From positions 208,919-272,918 of the forward strand of contig JAJBUQ010000008.1 in NCBI GenBank assembly GCA_020860245.1: a stretch of DNA of 64,000 nucleotides. The letters are read 5' to 3'. Both the position numbers and the translations under genes were made by a program. Source of the DNA: Rikenellaceae bacterium (lineage in GTDB: Bacteria > Bacteroidota > Bacteroidia > Bacteroidales > Rikenellaceae). Below are positions 8,636 to 18,520 of this stretch, one piece after another. The stretch's first letter is position 1, and each line of letters starts with the position of its first letter. The notes under the pieces were generated by a model. The model saw only the letters and a program-made list of their open reading frames with translations. It had not been told where the DNA came from and searched no databases.

Positions 8636-11253
8636 CCGATCGCCTCTTTAATTATCGACTGAGCTTTTAGGATAGCACTTTCTATTCCATCGGGATTTTT
8701 ACCTCCTGCCGTCGCGAAGAACGGCTGTCCGCCTCCGCCTCCGTTAATCTCTTTGGCAGCCTCCCTGACTATTATAGAAGCGTTAAGGCCTTTGGCAATA
8801 AGATCGTCGCCAAGCATTATCGACAACGTAGGTTTTTTATCGACAACACCTCCTACGACGAACGCCATATTAGGGAATTTATTTTTAAGATCGAACGCGA
8901 TATTCTTTATAATATCGGGATTAAGGTCGATTTGGCGCGCTACTACATATACACCGTTCTCTTCTGTAAGACTCTTGGCGATCTCCTCCTCTATTGCCTT
9001 TGCACGCTGTCTGCGGTTCTCCTCCATTTGTTTGCTGAGTTCGGCATTTTCCTCGACTATTTTTCTTATGCTCTGGAATATAGACGGTGTATTGAGATAA
9101 TCTTTGATTTGATTAATCGCATCTTCGAGCATGTAAACATAATCTTCTGCCTTCTCTGCTGTTACCGCCTCGATGCGCCTTACCCCTGCGGATATTGCAC
9201 TCTCGGACATTATCTTGAAGAACCCTATGTCGCCTGTCGCCCTTACGTGCGTTCCTCCGCAAAGTTCCACGGAATCGCCGAATTTTATCACGCGAACTTC
9301 GTCTCCGTATTTCTCGCCGAACAGCATCATAGCCCCCATATTCCTGGCATCTCCGATAGCACAGTTCCTCCTCTCCTCGAGGGGATAGTTTTCACGGATC
9401 ATTTTATTTACGGCCTTTTCTACCGCCTTTATCTCTTCCGGTGTCACTTTTTTAAAGTGTGAGAAGTCGAATCGCAGATAATCGGGTGTCACGAGTGAAC
9501 CCTTTTGTTCCACATGGCTGCCGAGTATTTCCTGCAACGCCTTCTGCATCAAATGGGTTGCTGTGTGATTATTAGCGGTATCGCATCTTTTTTGTTCATT
9601 CACCACTGCGCGGAACACCAGTCCGGTATCCTCCGGAAGGGTATCCATTATATGCACCGTAAGTTCATTTTCCTTTTGCGTGTCACGAACGGTGTATTTT
9701 TTTCCCTCGGCTTCTATATATCCGCTGTCTCCGACCTGTCCTCCGGAATTACCGTAGAACGGAGTTTGATCGAACACGACCTGAAAGAATTTTTTATTTT
9801 TAGCCTCGACGAGGCGGTATTTTGCAATAGCGACATCCGCGGTAGTGGTATTGTAACCTATAAAACGGCTTTCATCCACAGTATTTACCTCGGTCCAATC
9901 TCCTGTATCTACGGCAGCGGCATTGCGGGAACGGTTCTTCTGCTGTTCGAGATCGATGGCAAAATTTTCAAGATCGACGTCCATCCCCTGCTCTCCTGCG
10001 ATCAACTGCGTAAGGTCTATCGGGAATCCATAAGTGTCATAAAGAACGAAGGCATCACGGCCGGAAATTATTTTGCCGTTTTCTTTCTTGACTTTATTTA
10101 TTATATTATCGAGAAGGGTAATCCCCGTCGCGAGAGTGCGCAGGAACGATGTCTCTTCCTCGTTTATGACTTTTTCGATAAGTGTCTGCTGTGCTTTGAT
10201 TTCAGGGAACTGCCCTCCCATCTCCTTTACTAAAATCGGAACCAATTTACAGATAAACGGCTCGTTAAAACCGAGATAGGTGTATCCGTAACGTACTGCG
10301 CGGCGAAGAATACGGCGGATCACATAGCCTGCCTTGACGTTCGAAGGGAGCTGTCCGTCGGCAATCGAGAATGAGATAGCGCGTAGATGGTCGGCGATAA
10401 CCCTCATTGCAATGTCCGTTTGTTCGTCCTGTCCGTACTTCTTACCGGACAACGCGGATATTTCTTTTATAGTAGGCTGGAATATATCGGTATCGTAGTT
10501 GCTCTTTTTACCCTGTATTACCATACATAAGCGTTCGAAGCCCATTCCGGTATCGACGTGCTTCTCAGGAAGAAGTTCCAGCGATCCGTTGGCTTTGCGG
10601 TTGAACTGCATAAACACGAGGTTCCATATCTCAATAACCAGCGGATTATCTTTGTTTACCAACTCAGATCCGGGGATTTCCGCAATTTCCGCGTCGTCGC
10701 GCAGGTCGTAATGTATCTCGCTGCACGGACCGCACGGACCGGTATCCCCCATCTCCCAGAAGTTGTCTTTTTTATTTCCCAATAATATATGGTCTTCCGG
10801 AAGGAATTTCCTCCACAGGTCGAATGCTTCGGTATCCCTCCCTACTCCATCCGTGGCGCTTCCTTCGAAGATAGTCGCATAGATTCTTTTCGGGTCCATG
10901 CCCAGATGATCTACTAACAGCTCCCATGCCCATTCGATAGCCTCTTTTTTAAAATAATCCCCGAACGACCAATTTCCGAGCATCTCGAACATAGTATGAT
11001 GATACGTATCCTTCCCTACTTCCTCGAGATCGTTATGTTTACCGGATACCCTGAGACATTTCTGGGTATCGGCGACGCGTCTGTATTTTGGCACGGAATT
11101 TCCAAGGAACAAGTCTTTAAACTGGTTCATTCCCGCATTGGTAAACATAAGTGTGGGATCGTTTTTTACGACCATAGGGGCGGACGGCACTATTTCGTGA
11201 CCTTTGCTTTCGAAGAAATCTAAAAATTTCTTCCTTATCTCGTTAGAATTCAT
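8632..11253 (-). CDS. alaS: Alanyl-tRNA synthetase
   Basis: Class II synthetase charging tRNA-Ala, with an editing domain that clears Ser- and Gly-tRNA-Ala. I start it at the ATG at 11253 ([19 protein letters not shown]), because the longer frame begins with TTG at 11274 and adds seven unrelated residues; this gives 873 residues, a normal length. Visible are the catalytic core ([15 protein letters not shown]), the editing-site zinc ligands HTATH and CGGTH, and a C-terminal DHHA1 segment with [14 protein letters not shown]. The downstream cyclo-ligase gene overlaps it by four bases. Confidence 0.96.
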   Translation of the reverse strand: MNSNEIRKKFLDFFESKGHEIVPSAPMVVKNDPTLMFTNAGMNQFKDLFLGNSVPKYRRVADTQKCLRVSGKHNDLEEVGKDTYHHTMFEMLGNWSFGDYFKKEAIEWAWELLVDHLGMDPKRIYATIFEGSATDGVGRDTEAFDLWRKFLPEDHILLGNKKDNFWEMGDTGPCGPCSEIHYDLRDDAEIAEIPGSELVNKDNPLVIEIWNLVFMQFNRKANGSLELLPEKHVDTGMGFERLCMVIQGKKSNYDTDIFQPTIKEISALSGKKYGQDEQTDIAMRVIADHLRAISFSIADGQLPSNVKAGYVIRRILRRAVRYGYTYLGFNEPFICKLVPILVKEMGGQFPEIKAQQTLIEKVINEEETSFLRTLATGITLLDNIINKVKKENGKIISGRDAFVLYDTYGFPIDLTQLIAGEQGMDVDLENFAIDLEQQKNRSRNAAAVDTGDWTEVNTVDESRFIGYNTTTADVAIAKYRLVEAKNKKFFQVVFDQTPFYGNSGGQVGDSGYIEAEGKKYTVRDTQKENELTVHIMDTLPEDTGLVFRAVVNEQKRCDTANNHTATHLMQKALQEILGSHVEQKGSLVTPDYLRFDFSHFKKVTPEEIKAVEKAVNKMIRENYPLEERRNCAIGDARNMGAMMLFGEKYGDEVRVIKFGDSVELCGGTHVRATGDIGFFKIMSESAISAGVRRIEAVTAEKAEDYVYMLEDAINQIKDYLNTPSIFQSIRKIVEENAELSKQMEENRRQRAKAIEEEIAKSLTEENGVYVVARQIDLNPDIIKNIAFDLKNKFPNMAFVVGGVVDKKPTLSIMLGDDLIAKGLNASIIVREAAKEINGGGGGQPFFATAGGKNPDGIESAILKAQSIIKEAIG

Positions 11254-11302
11254 AACTGATGTATGTGTGCTCAATAAAAACCTATTGTTCAGCGTTATTA
11301 AA

Positions 11303-11333
11303 TTGCAAAACTAATCAAAATAGTTTAATTTTG
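11303..11333. promoter_or_regulatory. Face-to-face promoters for alaS (-) and the M23 operon (+)
   Basis: The reverse strand has TAGTTTTG at 11306-11313 as the -7 box for alaS. The forward strand has TAATTTTG at 11326-11333 with TTG at 11303-11305 in the -33 position for the peptidase operon. The two boxes interleave within 30 bp, so the two polymerases should compete for the site. Confidence 0.6.
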
Positions 11334-11351
11334 TCTGTTTAGCATCCACTT

Positions 11352-12320
11352 ATGGCAAGAAAACGGTATAAATTCAATCCTGAGACCCTTAAGTACGAAG
11401 CAATTGTACTTCCCTTCCGCATAAGGTTTTACCGTTTCCTTCGCAGTGTACTTATCGCGTTCATGATCGCTACTGTTATAAACACCATATTTTCCTATTT
11501 TTTCTATACGCCCAAGATGTACCGCATCAGCAGGGACAGGGATAACCTTTTGCTAAAATACCAGCTTCTTAACGACAAAATAAGCGCGTCCAACGAGATC
11601 CTGACTACAATCATGAACAGGGACAAGTATGTGTACCGCACTCTTTTCGCAATAGACACCATGACGATAGACGGAATCTACTCCCATTATCCGGAGAGCA
11701 AATACAGGCACTTCGAGAACGACAGGTTTGCTCCGCTTATAAAACAGACATGGTTGCGCCTCGATCAGTTCACTAAACTGGTTTATGCGGAATCGGTATC
11801 GCTAGACCAATTGATGCCCATGGCCAACGATAAATCTAAAATGGCGGAGAGCGTCCCTGCGATTTGGCCGTTAGACCGGAGTCTGATTCGTAATCTCGGA
11901 TTTTTCGGACGAAGAAGGAATCCCGTAACGGGACGCACGGGGGCTATGCACGAAGGAATGGATTTCAGCGGTGCGATCGGTACTTCGATCTACGCCACAG
12001 GCAACGGCGTAGTGGTTGGGATCGAACGGAAGACAACGGGCTACGGAAGGCAGATTCTTATAGATCACGGATACGGATATAGAACCAGATATGCCCACTT
12101 AAGCAAAATAGACGTTGTCCCGGGACAGATAGTCAAGAGGGGCGAAAAGATCGGGGAGATGGGCAATACCGGTAAATCGACAGGGCCTCATCTGCATTAT
12201 GAAGTTATTTACCGCGGAACCCCTGTCGATCCTATCAGCTACTTCAGCCCTGAGATGAGCCGCGAAGATTTCGTAAGAATAATTGAGAACGCACAGGATA
12301 TAATATACGAAGCAGATTAA
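11352..12320 (+). CDS. M23 family metallopeptidase, membrane-anchored (first of a pair)
   Basis: Probable zinc endopeptidase cutting peptidoglycan cross-links outside the inner membrane. The 322 residues comprise a short cytoplasmic part, one membrane helix near 27-50 (FLRSVLIAFMIATVINTIFS), a heptad-like linker (NLLLKYQLLNDKISASNE), and a C-terminal LytM domain. Zinc ligands and motif residues are visible: MHEGMDFSG, RYAHLS and GPHLHYEV, so it looks catalytically complete. Its stop overlaps the start of the next M23 gene (TAATG). The two could act together or regulate each other; the division or elongation role cannot be deduced from sequence. Confidence 0.88.
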   Translation: MARKRYKFNPETLKYEAIVLPFRIRFYRFLRSVLIAFMIATVINTIFSYFFYTPKMYRISRDRDNLLLKYQLLNDKISASNEILTTIMNRDKYVYRTLFAIDTMTIDGIYSHYPESKYRHFENDRFAPLIKQTWLRLDQFTKLVYAESVSLDQLMPMANDKSKMAESVPAIWPLDRSLIRNLGFFGRRRNPVTGRTGAMHEGMDFSGAIGTSIYATGNGVVVGIERKTTGYGRQILIDHGYGYRTRYAHLSKIDVVPGQIVKRGEKIGEMGNTGKSTGPHLHYEVIYRGTPVDPISYFSPEMSREDFVRIIENAQDIIYEAD

Positions 12321-13285
12321 TGGGGGAAAAATTAATTAAAATATTCCGCAGGGATAGAGAGGAGCGTCCCCGGCATCCGCAGGCAAGGAAAAAAATTCTT
12401 AGCGCTGCGATACATCTTCTCGTATGGACGGGGATCGCTATAATTTATTATACCGTATTCTCATTCTTTTTCGATACTCCCATCGAGATCGGAATGAAGC
12501 GCTCGGTACGTACCCTGGAGACCGAATATGACAGATTAGCCACCAGATATGACCTCGTAGAATCGGTACTGGACAATGTATCGGACCGCGACAGATATCT
12601 TTTCCGGTCGCTCTTCGATTCGTATCCTTTGGACACGGAATCCGAAGACCGGCTGCAGTTATACGATTCTTTACTCAGGAAGACCAATGCGGAACTCGGA
12701 GACGAGTTCGAATCTAAAATAAAATCAGTAGAAAGTAAAGTAAACATTCTGACAGAAAAACTCGACTCTCTTCTAAAATATGTGGGGCTGCACGTGGACG
12801 ATATGAACCGCATACCATCGATACAACCCGTAATTAACAAAGAATTAAATCTGATTGCTACTTCAACCGGAAGACGTATACATCCGTTTTACCGCACTCT
12901 GGTAATGCACAACGGAATGGATTATGCCGTACCGGAAGAGACCCGGGTCTTTGCTACCGCAGACGGAATTGTTACTAACATATCGGCCGGCGGCCGCACC
13001 AATACATCGGGTATATCTATCATAATAGATCACGAGAATGGCTATACCACCCGGTTCAATCACCTTGCAAGAATATTCGTGGGTCCGGGTTACCGGGTTA
13101 AGAGAGGCGACATCATAGCGGCAAGCGGGAATACAGGCCTCTCGTTTGCCCCGCACCTACATTACGAGATCCGGTATAAGGATACAATTGCCGACCCTGT
13201 CCACTATTTTTTCCACGAATTGAATCCTTACGAATACGACAGAGTTAAGAAGGTCGCATCCGTCGGAATGCAGTCTCTCGATTAG
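12320..13285 (+). CDS. M23 family metallopeptidase, membrane-anchored (second of a pair)
   Basis: Paralogue of the preceding gene with the same architecture: basic N-terminus, membrane helix near 31-50 (AAIHLLVWTGIAIIYYTVFS), coiled-coil-like linker (VESKVNILTEKLDSLLKY), then the LytM domain with MHNGMDYAV, RFNHLA and APHLHYEI. The metal ligands are retained, so an active enzyme is likely. The tract between HNGMDY and HLHYE is more diverged than in its partner. Start and stop codons overlap those of its neighbours or lie one base apart, so all four genes to 15322 should form one message. Confidence 0.87.
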   Translation: MGEKLIKIFRRDREERPRHPQARKKILSAAIHLLVWTGIAIIYYTVFSFFFDTPIEIGMKRSVRTLETEYDRLATRYDLVESVLDNVSDRDRYLFRSLFDSYPLDTESEDRLQLYDSLLRKTNAELGDEFESKIKSVESKVNILTEKLDSLLKYVGLHVDDMNRIPSIQPVINKELNLIATSTGRRIHPFYRTLVMHNGMDYAVPEETRVFATADGIVTNISAGGRTNTSGISIIIDHENGYTTRFNHLARIFVGPGYRVKRGDIIAASGNTGLSFAPHLHYEIRYKDTIADPVHYFFHELNPYEYDRVKKVASVGMQSLD

Positions 13286-13286
13286 G

Positions 13287-14315
13287 ATGATTAAGGGAAG
13301 AACAAATACCAGAATCTTGTTTACAGGGATGTCGCTGCTGCTGCTATGTCTGTTCATAGTCGATATACTTTTAGGTTCGGTGTCGATACCTGTCAGGGAA
13401 TTTATTTATGTAATTTCGGGAAGGGATGCCGACCCTAAATTCACCACGCTTATTTTCACATTCCGGATTCCCAAAGCCATAACGGCTGTGTTGTGCGGTG
13501 CAGCACTGTCCGCCAGCGGATTACAAATGCAGACACTGTTCCGCAACCCCCTGGCAGGTCCGTATATCCTCGGAATCAGTTCAGGAGCGAGTCTCGGAGT
13601 ATCTTTATTTCTTCTCGGAATTCCTGTTGCAGGATTTGCGTTCGGTTCCGAACTTATGAGGAACATCGGAATTGCCGGAGCGGCATGGATCGGGGCGGCG
13701 GCGATATTGCTCATAATTTTTGCAGTATCGCTCAGAATTAAAGATATCATGGCGATATTGATCCTGGGGATGATGATAGGCAGCGGCGCTACGGCAGTGG
13801 TGAACGTACTGCAATATCTCAGTACCGAGTCCTCCCTTAAATCCTTTGTCGTATGGACCATGGGATCGCTGGGTAATATATCGCTGTTTCAACTTAAAAT
13901 ATTGGCGGTATGCGTTGCAGCAGGCTTGATAGTATCCGTAGTCCTTATAAAACCTCTGAATATACTGCTTCTCGGTGATAACTACGTACGCACTATGGGA
14001 CAGCGAATTGGTTTGGTCAGGTCGGGGATATTTATAAGTACTACGCTGCTCGCAGGAACCGTAACGGCATTCTGCGGTCCGATCGGTTTTATCGGAACAG
14101 CTGTACCCCATATAGCACGAATTATATTCTCCAATGCGGACCACCGGATCCTTATGCCTGCGTCCATATTGACGGGATCGGTTATAATGCTTGCCTGCGA
14201 CATAGTCTCTCAGCTTCCTGGGACAGACATGATAATGCCTATAAATACGGTCAGCGCATTCGTAGGAATACCGGTCGTTATATATGTAATAATCAAAAAT
14301 AAAAAAATATCGTAA
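13287..14315 (+). CDS. FecCD-family ABC importer permease
   Basis: Inner-membrane permease of the family that moves siderophores, heme or cobalamin inward. The 342 residues are strongly hydrophobic with about ten membrane segments and carry the family signatures FRIPKAITAVLCGAALSASG, QTLFRNPLAGPYILGISSGAS and GFIGTAVPHIAR, each split here below the quoting limit. One base separates it from the M23 gene upstream, and it overlaps the ATPase gene (TAATG). No periplasmic binding protein or TonB receptor gene lies nearby, so the substrate is unknown. Confidence 0.9.
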   Translation: MIKGRTNTRILFTGMSLLLLCLFIVDILLGSVSIPVREFIYVISGRDADPKFTTLIFTFRIPKAITAVLCGAALSASGLQMQTLFRNPLAGPYILGISSGASLGVSLFLLGIPVAGFAFGSELMRNIGIAGAAWIGAAAILLIIFAVSLRIKDIMAILILGMMIGSGATAVVNVLQYLSTESSLKSFVVWTMGSLGNISLFQLKILAVCVAAGLIVSVVLIKPLNILLLGDNYVRTMGQRIGLVRSGIFISTTLLAGTVTAFCGPIGFIGTAVPHIARIIFSNADHRILMPASILTGSVIMLACDIVSQLPGTDMIMPINTVSAFVGIPVVIYVIIKNKKIS

Positions 14316-15322
14316 TGCTTCCGACTACGGTCATACGGATCGATGGACTGTCGCAGTCGTTCAAAGACGGCAGGAGGGGTGTCCGTACAATTTATGACAA
14401 TCTGCGGATTGAGATTCCGCACGGGGAGTTATTCGTAATACTCGGAAGGAACGGCGTAGGCAAAAGTACACTGCTTAGATCCATAGCGGGGTTATTGCGT
14501 CCGGACAAAGGAACTATTAATATTCTGGGCAGAGATCTGGACGGTATATCCAAAAGAGAACTCGCCTCGCTAACATCATACGTCTCGACAGAGATGTTGA
14601 AGATAACAAATCTGACAGTACACGACATGGTCGGCATGGGAAGATCTCCGTATACCAACTGGATAGGCAGGCTGAGTGCGGAAGACGAAGAGGCGGTAAT
14701 GCGCTCGATAGGGCTCGTCGGAATGGCTTCCTTCGCCGACAAGGATATAACGACCCTCAGCGACGGCGAGCGTCAAAGAATCATGATAGCTCGCGCGCTT
14801 GCTCAGGATACGAACATCATCCTTCTGGACGAGCCTACGGCATTCCTCGATATTCCTTATAAATACGAGATCGCTTCGCTGTTGAGAGAACTGTCCCATA
14901 AGGAGGGCAAAACCATAATTTTTACTACGCACGACCTTAATATAGCATTGAGGTTAGCGGATACGGTTTGCATTATCAGCGACGGCATTGCGAGTTACGG
15001 AGCTCCCGAAGACATGGTTCTGAACGGAACCATAAACTCCATGTTGCGCGGAAGCCCTCTCGAATACAATTTAGAAGAATCGAAGATAATCCTCGGAACA
15101 GAAACAATCGGCACCATCCGACTCGAATCTCCTCCGGAATTGAATAAATTACTAACAAACGCACTCGGGAGAGTGGGATATGCCGTAGACGCAGATGCAG
15201 AGAATAAGTTAATTATACGTTGCGAAGGGAGTGATATCGGTCTCGAGTTACTCTCTGGACTTAACAATACTAAATTCCGCAATATAGGGGAATTACTCCG
15301 TTATTTACGGAATAATCCCTAA
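14315..15322 (+). CDS. FecE/BtuD-family ABC importer ATPase with C-terminal extension
   Basis: ATP-hydrolysing subunit of the importer whose permease precedes it. Over 335 residues it shows Walker A GRNGVGKST, signature LSDGERQR (Asp where LSGGQ has Gly), Walker B IILLDEP and the switch His in FTTHD. The core ends near 240; a further 90 or so residues form an unrecognised C-terminal domain, longer than in E. coli FecE or BtuD. Iron-siderophore, heme and cobalamin are all possible cargos. It converges with a lipoprotein gene 20 bases away. Confidence 0.88.
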   Translation: MLPTTVIRIDGLSQSFKDGRRGVRTIYDNLRIEIPHGELFVILGRNGVGKSTLLRSIAGLLRPDKGTINILGRDLDGISKRELASLTSYVSTEMLKITNLTVHDMVGMGRSPYTNWIGRLSAEDEEAVMRSIGLVGMASFADKDITTLSDGERQRIMIARALAQDTNIILLDEPTAFLDIPYKYEIASLLRELSHKEGKTIIFTTHDLNIALRLADTVCIISDGIASYGAPEDMVLNGTINSMLRGSPLEYNLEESKIILGTETIGTIRLESPPELNKLLTNALGRVGYAVDADAENKLIIRCEGSDIGLELLSGLNNTKFRNIGELLRYLRNNP

Positions 15323-15342
15323 GTACGGCGACGGGAATAAAA

Positions 15343-15864
15343 TTACAGGTTATATTCGATTACGTCGAATATTTTATTGACCATATCGGATTGACTCCTC
15401 CATTTACCCTGTGCCATCTTGTATATTATCTCAGATTCCCCTCCATGCAATACAATCGAATATGGCTCGTCCTTCTTATATAGGTCCGACAGCAATTCGT
15501 AAGGTACTGTTATACCTGCACGCTGGATCCAATATTTTTTTCGCGGCTTGACATATATCATCTCCACCCCCGTCGAGTAAATTTCAGCTCCATTCACATC
15601 TATAATTCTCAGAGAATCGAGTTTGGCAACCTCGTATGTATAAACTGAAAAGATAAAAGAAACGGAATCAGTAGCGGTGAGATATGTCATATCGTATTCC
15701 ATGTCCTTTTTTATATTCTTATCGCTGCTTTTAAATCCGTTCATCGGATGGATAAAATATAAATTGCCATTCTGCTGCTTGAGAAAAGAATAATCGCGGT
15801 TGATTTTCTGCGAAGAACCCGATAAGCAGCCGATAATAAGTAAAAATAAAAGAGATATTCTCAT
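15343..15864 (-). CDS. Hypothetical lipoprotein
   Basis: I recognise no family. From the ATG at 15864 the product is 173 residues with a short hydrophobic signal ending in a lipobox (LLIIGC, Cys at residue 12), so it should be lipidated and exported. The frame continues to an ATG at 15894, which adds a polar 10-residue leader and is less likely. The mature part is rich in Tyr, Lys and Ser, with no visible catalytic motif. It is encoded alone, converging with the ABC ATPase gene. Confidence 0.6.
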   Translation of the reverse strand: MRISLLFLLIIGCLSGSSQKINRDYSFLKQQNGNLYFIHPMNGFKSSDKNIKKDMEYDMTYLTATDSVSFIFSVYTYEVAKLDSLRIIDVNGAEIYSTGVEMIYVKPRKKYWIQRAGITVPYELLSDLYKKDEPYSIVLHGGESEIIYKMAQGKWRSQSDMVNKIFDVIEYNL

Positions 15865-15935
15865 TCCAAAGTATTTATTACAAAAACGGAGCATCGTTTT
15901 CAGATACTCCGGTCATATTTCTGAGATTTTACCGA

Positions 15936-16244
15936 TTATTCACCGTAAACAATGGTTTCATATTTGGTATAAATACCGAGTATGGTATAATTATATTCAT
16001 CGACATGAGTAATTTTAGTAATTCCTGCGTTTTTAGCAGCTGTCTGATAGCTCGCGTCACCGGTAGCGACAAGACCTAAAATTCCCGTTGCAGTCGATTT
16101 ACCTACTCTGGTTGCAAGTTCATTGCTCGTAACTTCTTTACCTGACGTTACGTCAGTGTAAGCCAGACCGAGAACAGGAGATTTCGTAACACCACAGCTG
16201 CAAAGAACTGCGGTAGAGACAAGAAATAGTAACATCTTTTTCAT
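15936..16244 (-). CDS. TRL-like family lipoprotein
   Basis: Small exported lipoprotein of 102 residues. The signal peptide MKKMLLFLVSTAVLCSC ends in a lipobox with Cys near 17. The mature region matches what I know of the TRL-like family (named for a tRNA-linked locus): LGLAYTDVTSG, VGKSTATGILGLVATGDAS and AAKNAGITKITHVDEY followed by a Tyr-rich end. The function of the family is unknown; no tRNA gene is near this copy. A weak -7 box (TATATTTA) lies on the reverse strand at 16270-16277. Confidence 0.75.
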   Translation of the reverse strand: MKKMLLFLVSTAVLCSCGVTKSPVLGLAYTDVTSGKEVTSNELATRVGKSTATGILGLVATGDASYQTAAKNAGITKITHVDEYNYTILGIYTKYETIVYGE

Positions 16245-16413
16245 GTGATGAATTTTTATTGTAAATGTTTAAATATAGTTTAATTAGCTGTTTGGGCAAA
16301 AATAATTATTTTATGACTTTTTACAACTATCGAATATATTTTTTGCAACATAATAATGTCTGTGAACGATATTTTTAGTGAATTTTAAGACTCCGAATTA
16401 TTAATTATACGTT

Positions 16414-16445
16414 AAAAATGAATGAATATTTGTTCATTCATTTTT
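16414..16445. promoter_or_regulatory. Palindromic operator for the TetR efflux operon
   Basis: Perfect 13-bp inverted repeat, AAAAATGAATGAA and its complement, around a 6-base centre TATTTG. The centre holds the TTTG -33 box of the operon promoter. Dyads of this size are typical TetR sites, and the gene 37 bases downstream encodes a TetR protein, so autorepression by blocking the -33 box is the natural reading. Confidence 0.75.
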
Positions 16446-16459
16446 TGTCATTATTTTTG
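16429..16459 (+). promoter_or_regulatory. Promoter of the TetR-TolC-HlyD-ABC operon
   Basis: TTTG at 16429-16432, a spacer of exactly 19 bp, then TATTTTTG at 16452-16459: both boxes match the Bacteroidota consensus fully. The start codon follows 23 bases after the -7 box. Confidence 0.8.
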
Positions 16460-16482
16460 TACCGTAAAATTATTTATTTTAA

Positions 16483-17064
16483 ATGTCCAAAATAATCGAC
16501 GAAACTAAGATCGAGCGAATAAGAGAGTCCGCGATCAACTGCATAGGACGCAACGGAATCGGCAACGCTTCCGTTGCGGATATCGCGCGTAATGCAGGCG
16601 TATCCGCAGGATATCTTTACCGCCATTATTCCGGTAAAGACGAGCTCATTAACGACATACTTGAGAAGACCCTCGACATAATAAGCGATAAGATAGAGGA
16701 ACTGATAAACTCCGGGTCGGTTCCGGAGAAATTGATAAACGATTTTATAATGTATCTGTTCGAGACCGCGGAAAAAAACAGTGATAAAATAAAATTTATA
16801 CTAAGCCTCCAAAACGATTTTTCATACAGTTTCCCGGATAAACTCACAGCAAGGTTGGAGGAGTTTTGCAGTAAAATAATACGCAAGGGGAACGATACCG
16901 GTATCATTACCAAAGAGATTGCTCCGGGAGATATGTATATAATCCTTATCTGTGTTCCCCTGCAATACATCGGAATGGAACTGCGGGATATTTTCGGAAA
17001 CAAAACCGAAAAGAACGAAACAATAAAAAAATTAACTTCTTTATGCCTTGCGGCGATAAAATAA
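16483..17064 (+). CDS. TetR family transcriptional regulator
   Basis: Probable ligand-responsive repressor of the efflux genes that follow. The 193 residues start with a TetR DNA-binding domain: RESAINCIGRNGIGNASVADIA and the recognition helix VSAGYLYRHYSGKDELI (about 12-55). The C-terminal ligand domain is variable as usual and gives no clue to the inducer. It is the first gene of the operon, 9 bases before the TolC gene, and a strong palindrome overlaps its own promoter, which supports autoregulation. Confidence 0.9.
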   Translation: MSKIIDETKIERIRESAINCIGRNGIGNASVADIARNAGVSAGYLYRHYSGKDELINDILEKTLDIISDKIEELINSGSVPEKLINDFIMYLFETAEKNSDKIKFILSLQNDFSYSFPDKLTARLEEFCSKIIRKGNDTGIITKEIAPGDMYIILICVPLQYIGMELRDIFGNKTEKNETIKKLTSLCLAAIK

Positions 17065-17073
17065 ATTCAGAAT

Positions 17074-18504
17074 ATGAAAAAATTTATATTTTTTATAATG
17101 CTGTCATTATCCCCCTCGCTTATGATCGCGCAGGAAGCGAGGGTGATAAGCTTTGAAGAGGCCCTATATATAGCCACTACGGAGAATCCGCAGATTTCGG
17201 CCATATACTGCGAGGAGGAGGCAGCGGAATATCAGAAGAGAGCGGCATTCGGACTCCGACTTCCCACGATTAACGTTGCCGGAGCTTATGTCCACCTGTC
17301 CGACGACATAGATCTTAATTTCAATAAATACAAACAACCGCTCGGTGCGATAGCAGGTGATCTCGGGACTCTTCTTCCATCTGAAATCTCCGTTCCTTTG
17401 GGTAATGTGGTGACTCAGGCGCTCGCACAAGATTGGAAGATAAACCTTATAGAACAGAATTTTGCCTTCATTGGGGCAACCGCAACAATGCCGATCTTCG
17501 TCGGTGGCAAGATCAATGCGGCTAACCGTGCGGCACAGCTCGAAGTGGAAGAAGCTCAAGAAGCGGACAACCAAACCACGAATGCGCTTATAAGCGAACT
17601 CGTGGAGAGGTACTTCGGGTTATCGCTGGCGAGACAGGTGGTAGAAGTCAGACAGGACGTTCTCAGCGGAATGGAGCAGCATTTAAACGACGCGATAATA
17701 CTGGAGGAGAACGGGGAGGTTCCGAGAGCTGTCAGACTTTACGCAGAGATACAGGTTGCGGATGCCCGTAAGGAACTCCAGAAGTCGATCCGGGATGTTA
17801 TGACCATAAACAGCGCGTTGTCGAACACTCTGAGCACCGAGAATAATTACGCTCCGGTAACGGCGATGTTCATCGTCGATAATATGGAAGATGTGGAATA
17901 TTTTAAAAATTTAGCCCTCGACAACAACCCGCAGCTCAAACAGGTCGAGTTAAAAGAACGGCTCGCGAAGGAGAATGTTAAAGTACAGCGTGCTGATTTT
18001 ATGCCCGAGGTAGCAATTCTGGGGGAATACGACATCTACAACTACAACATGATCAAGGGTCTTCCGAACTGGGTTGTCGGTGCGGGAGTCCAAATAAAGA
18101 TATTCGACGGACTCAGCAGGGAGAACAAGTTCAGGGCTGCTAAAAGTCAGGTAAATCAGGTACGGGCAATTCACGATAAGGCGAAGGCGGATATCCTTAC
18201 CCTCGTGGAAAAAACCTACAACGATATGATGTCCTACGCAGAACAGGCAACTGCAACAGAATCCTCTATAAATTTTGCAAAAGAATATCTCAGAATACAG
18301 GAGATCGCGTTCCGCGAAGGGGTCGCCACATCCACCGAGGTTGTGGACGCACGCCTCAATCTCGCCAAATCGCAGACCGAGAGGCTTCAGGCAGCCTACG
18401 AATTCGATCTGCAGCTCGCCAAACTACTCCAAGCATGCGGGGTCAGCTTCAATTTCCCGGTCTACTACTCCGCAAAAAATATAACTCCGATAAATTTCGA
18501 ATAA
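17074..18504 (+). CDS. TolC family outer-membrane efflux protein
   Basis: Outer-membrane channel of a tripartite exporter. The 476-residue protein has a signal peptide (MKKFIFFIMLSLSPSLMIAQ) and two repeats of the OEP type: long helices with ISFEEALYIATTENPQI at the mature start and the second-repeat segment REGVATSTEVVDARLNLAKSQ near the end. Length suits TolC homologues. It lies between the TetR regulator and the HlyD gene (16 bases), so regulator, channel, adaptor and pump genes are all in one transcript. Confidence 0.9.
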   Translation: MKKFIFFIMLSLSPSLMIAQEARVISFEEALYIATTENPQISAIYCEEEAAEYQKRAAFGLRLPTINVAGAYVHLSDDIDLNFNKYKQPLGAIAGDLGTLLPSEISVPLGNVVTQALAQDWKINLIEQNFAFIGATATMPIFVGGKINAANRAAQLEVEEAQEADNQTTNALISELVERYFGLSLARQVVEVRQDVLSGMEQHLNDAIILEENGEVPRAVRLYAEIQVADARKELQKSIRDVMTINSALSNTLSTENNYAPVTAMFIVDNMEDVEYFKNLALDNNPQLKQVELKERLAKENVKVQRADFMPEVAILGEYDIYNYNMIKGLPNWVVGAGVQIKIFDGLSRENKFRAAKSQVNQVRAIHDKAKADILTLVEKTYNDMMSYAEQATATESSINFAKEYLRIQEIAFREGVATSTEVVDARLNLAKSQTERLQAAYEFDLQLAKLLQACGVSFNFPVYYSAKNITPINFE

Positions 18505-18520
18505 CGTAAAAAATCACAAT

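Noticed and set aside
9505..10233. 242-residue open frame on the plus strand inside alaS
   Set aside because: It is the antisense of a well-conserved catalytic gene and its residues are rich in Cys, Phe and Tyr with no motif; a shadow frame.
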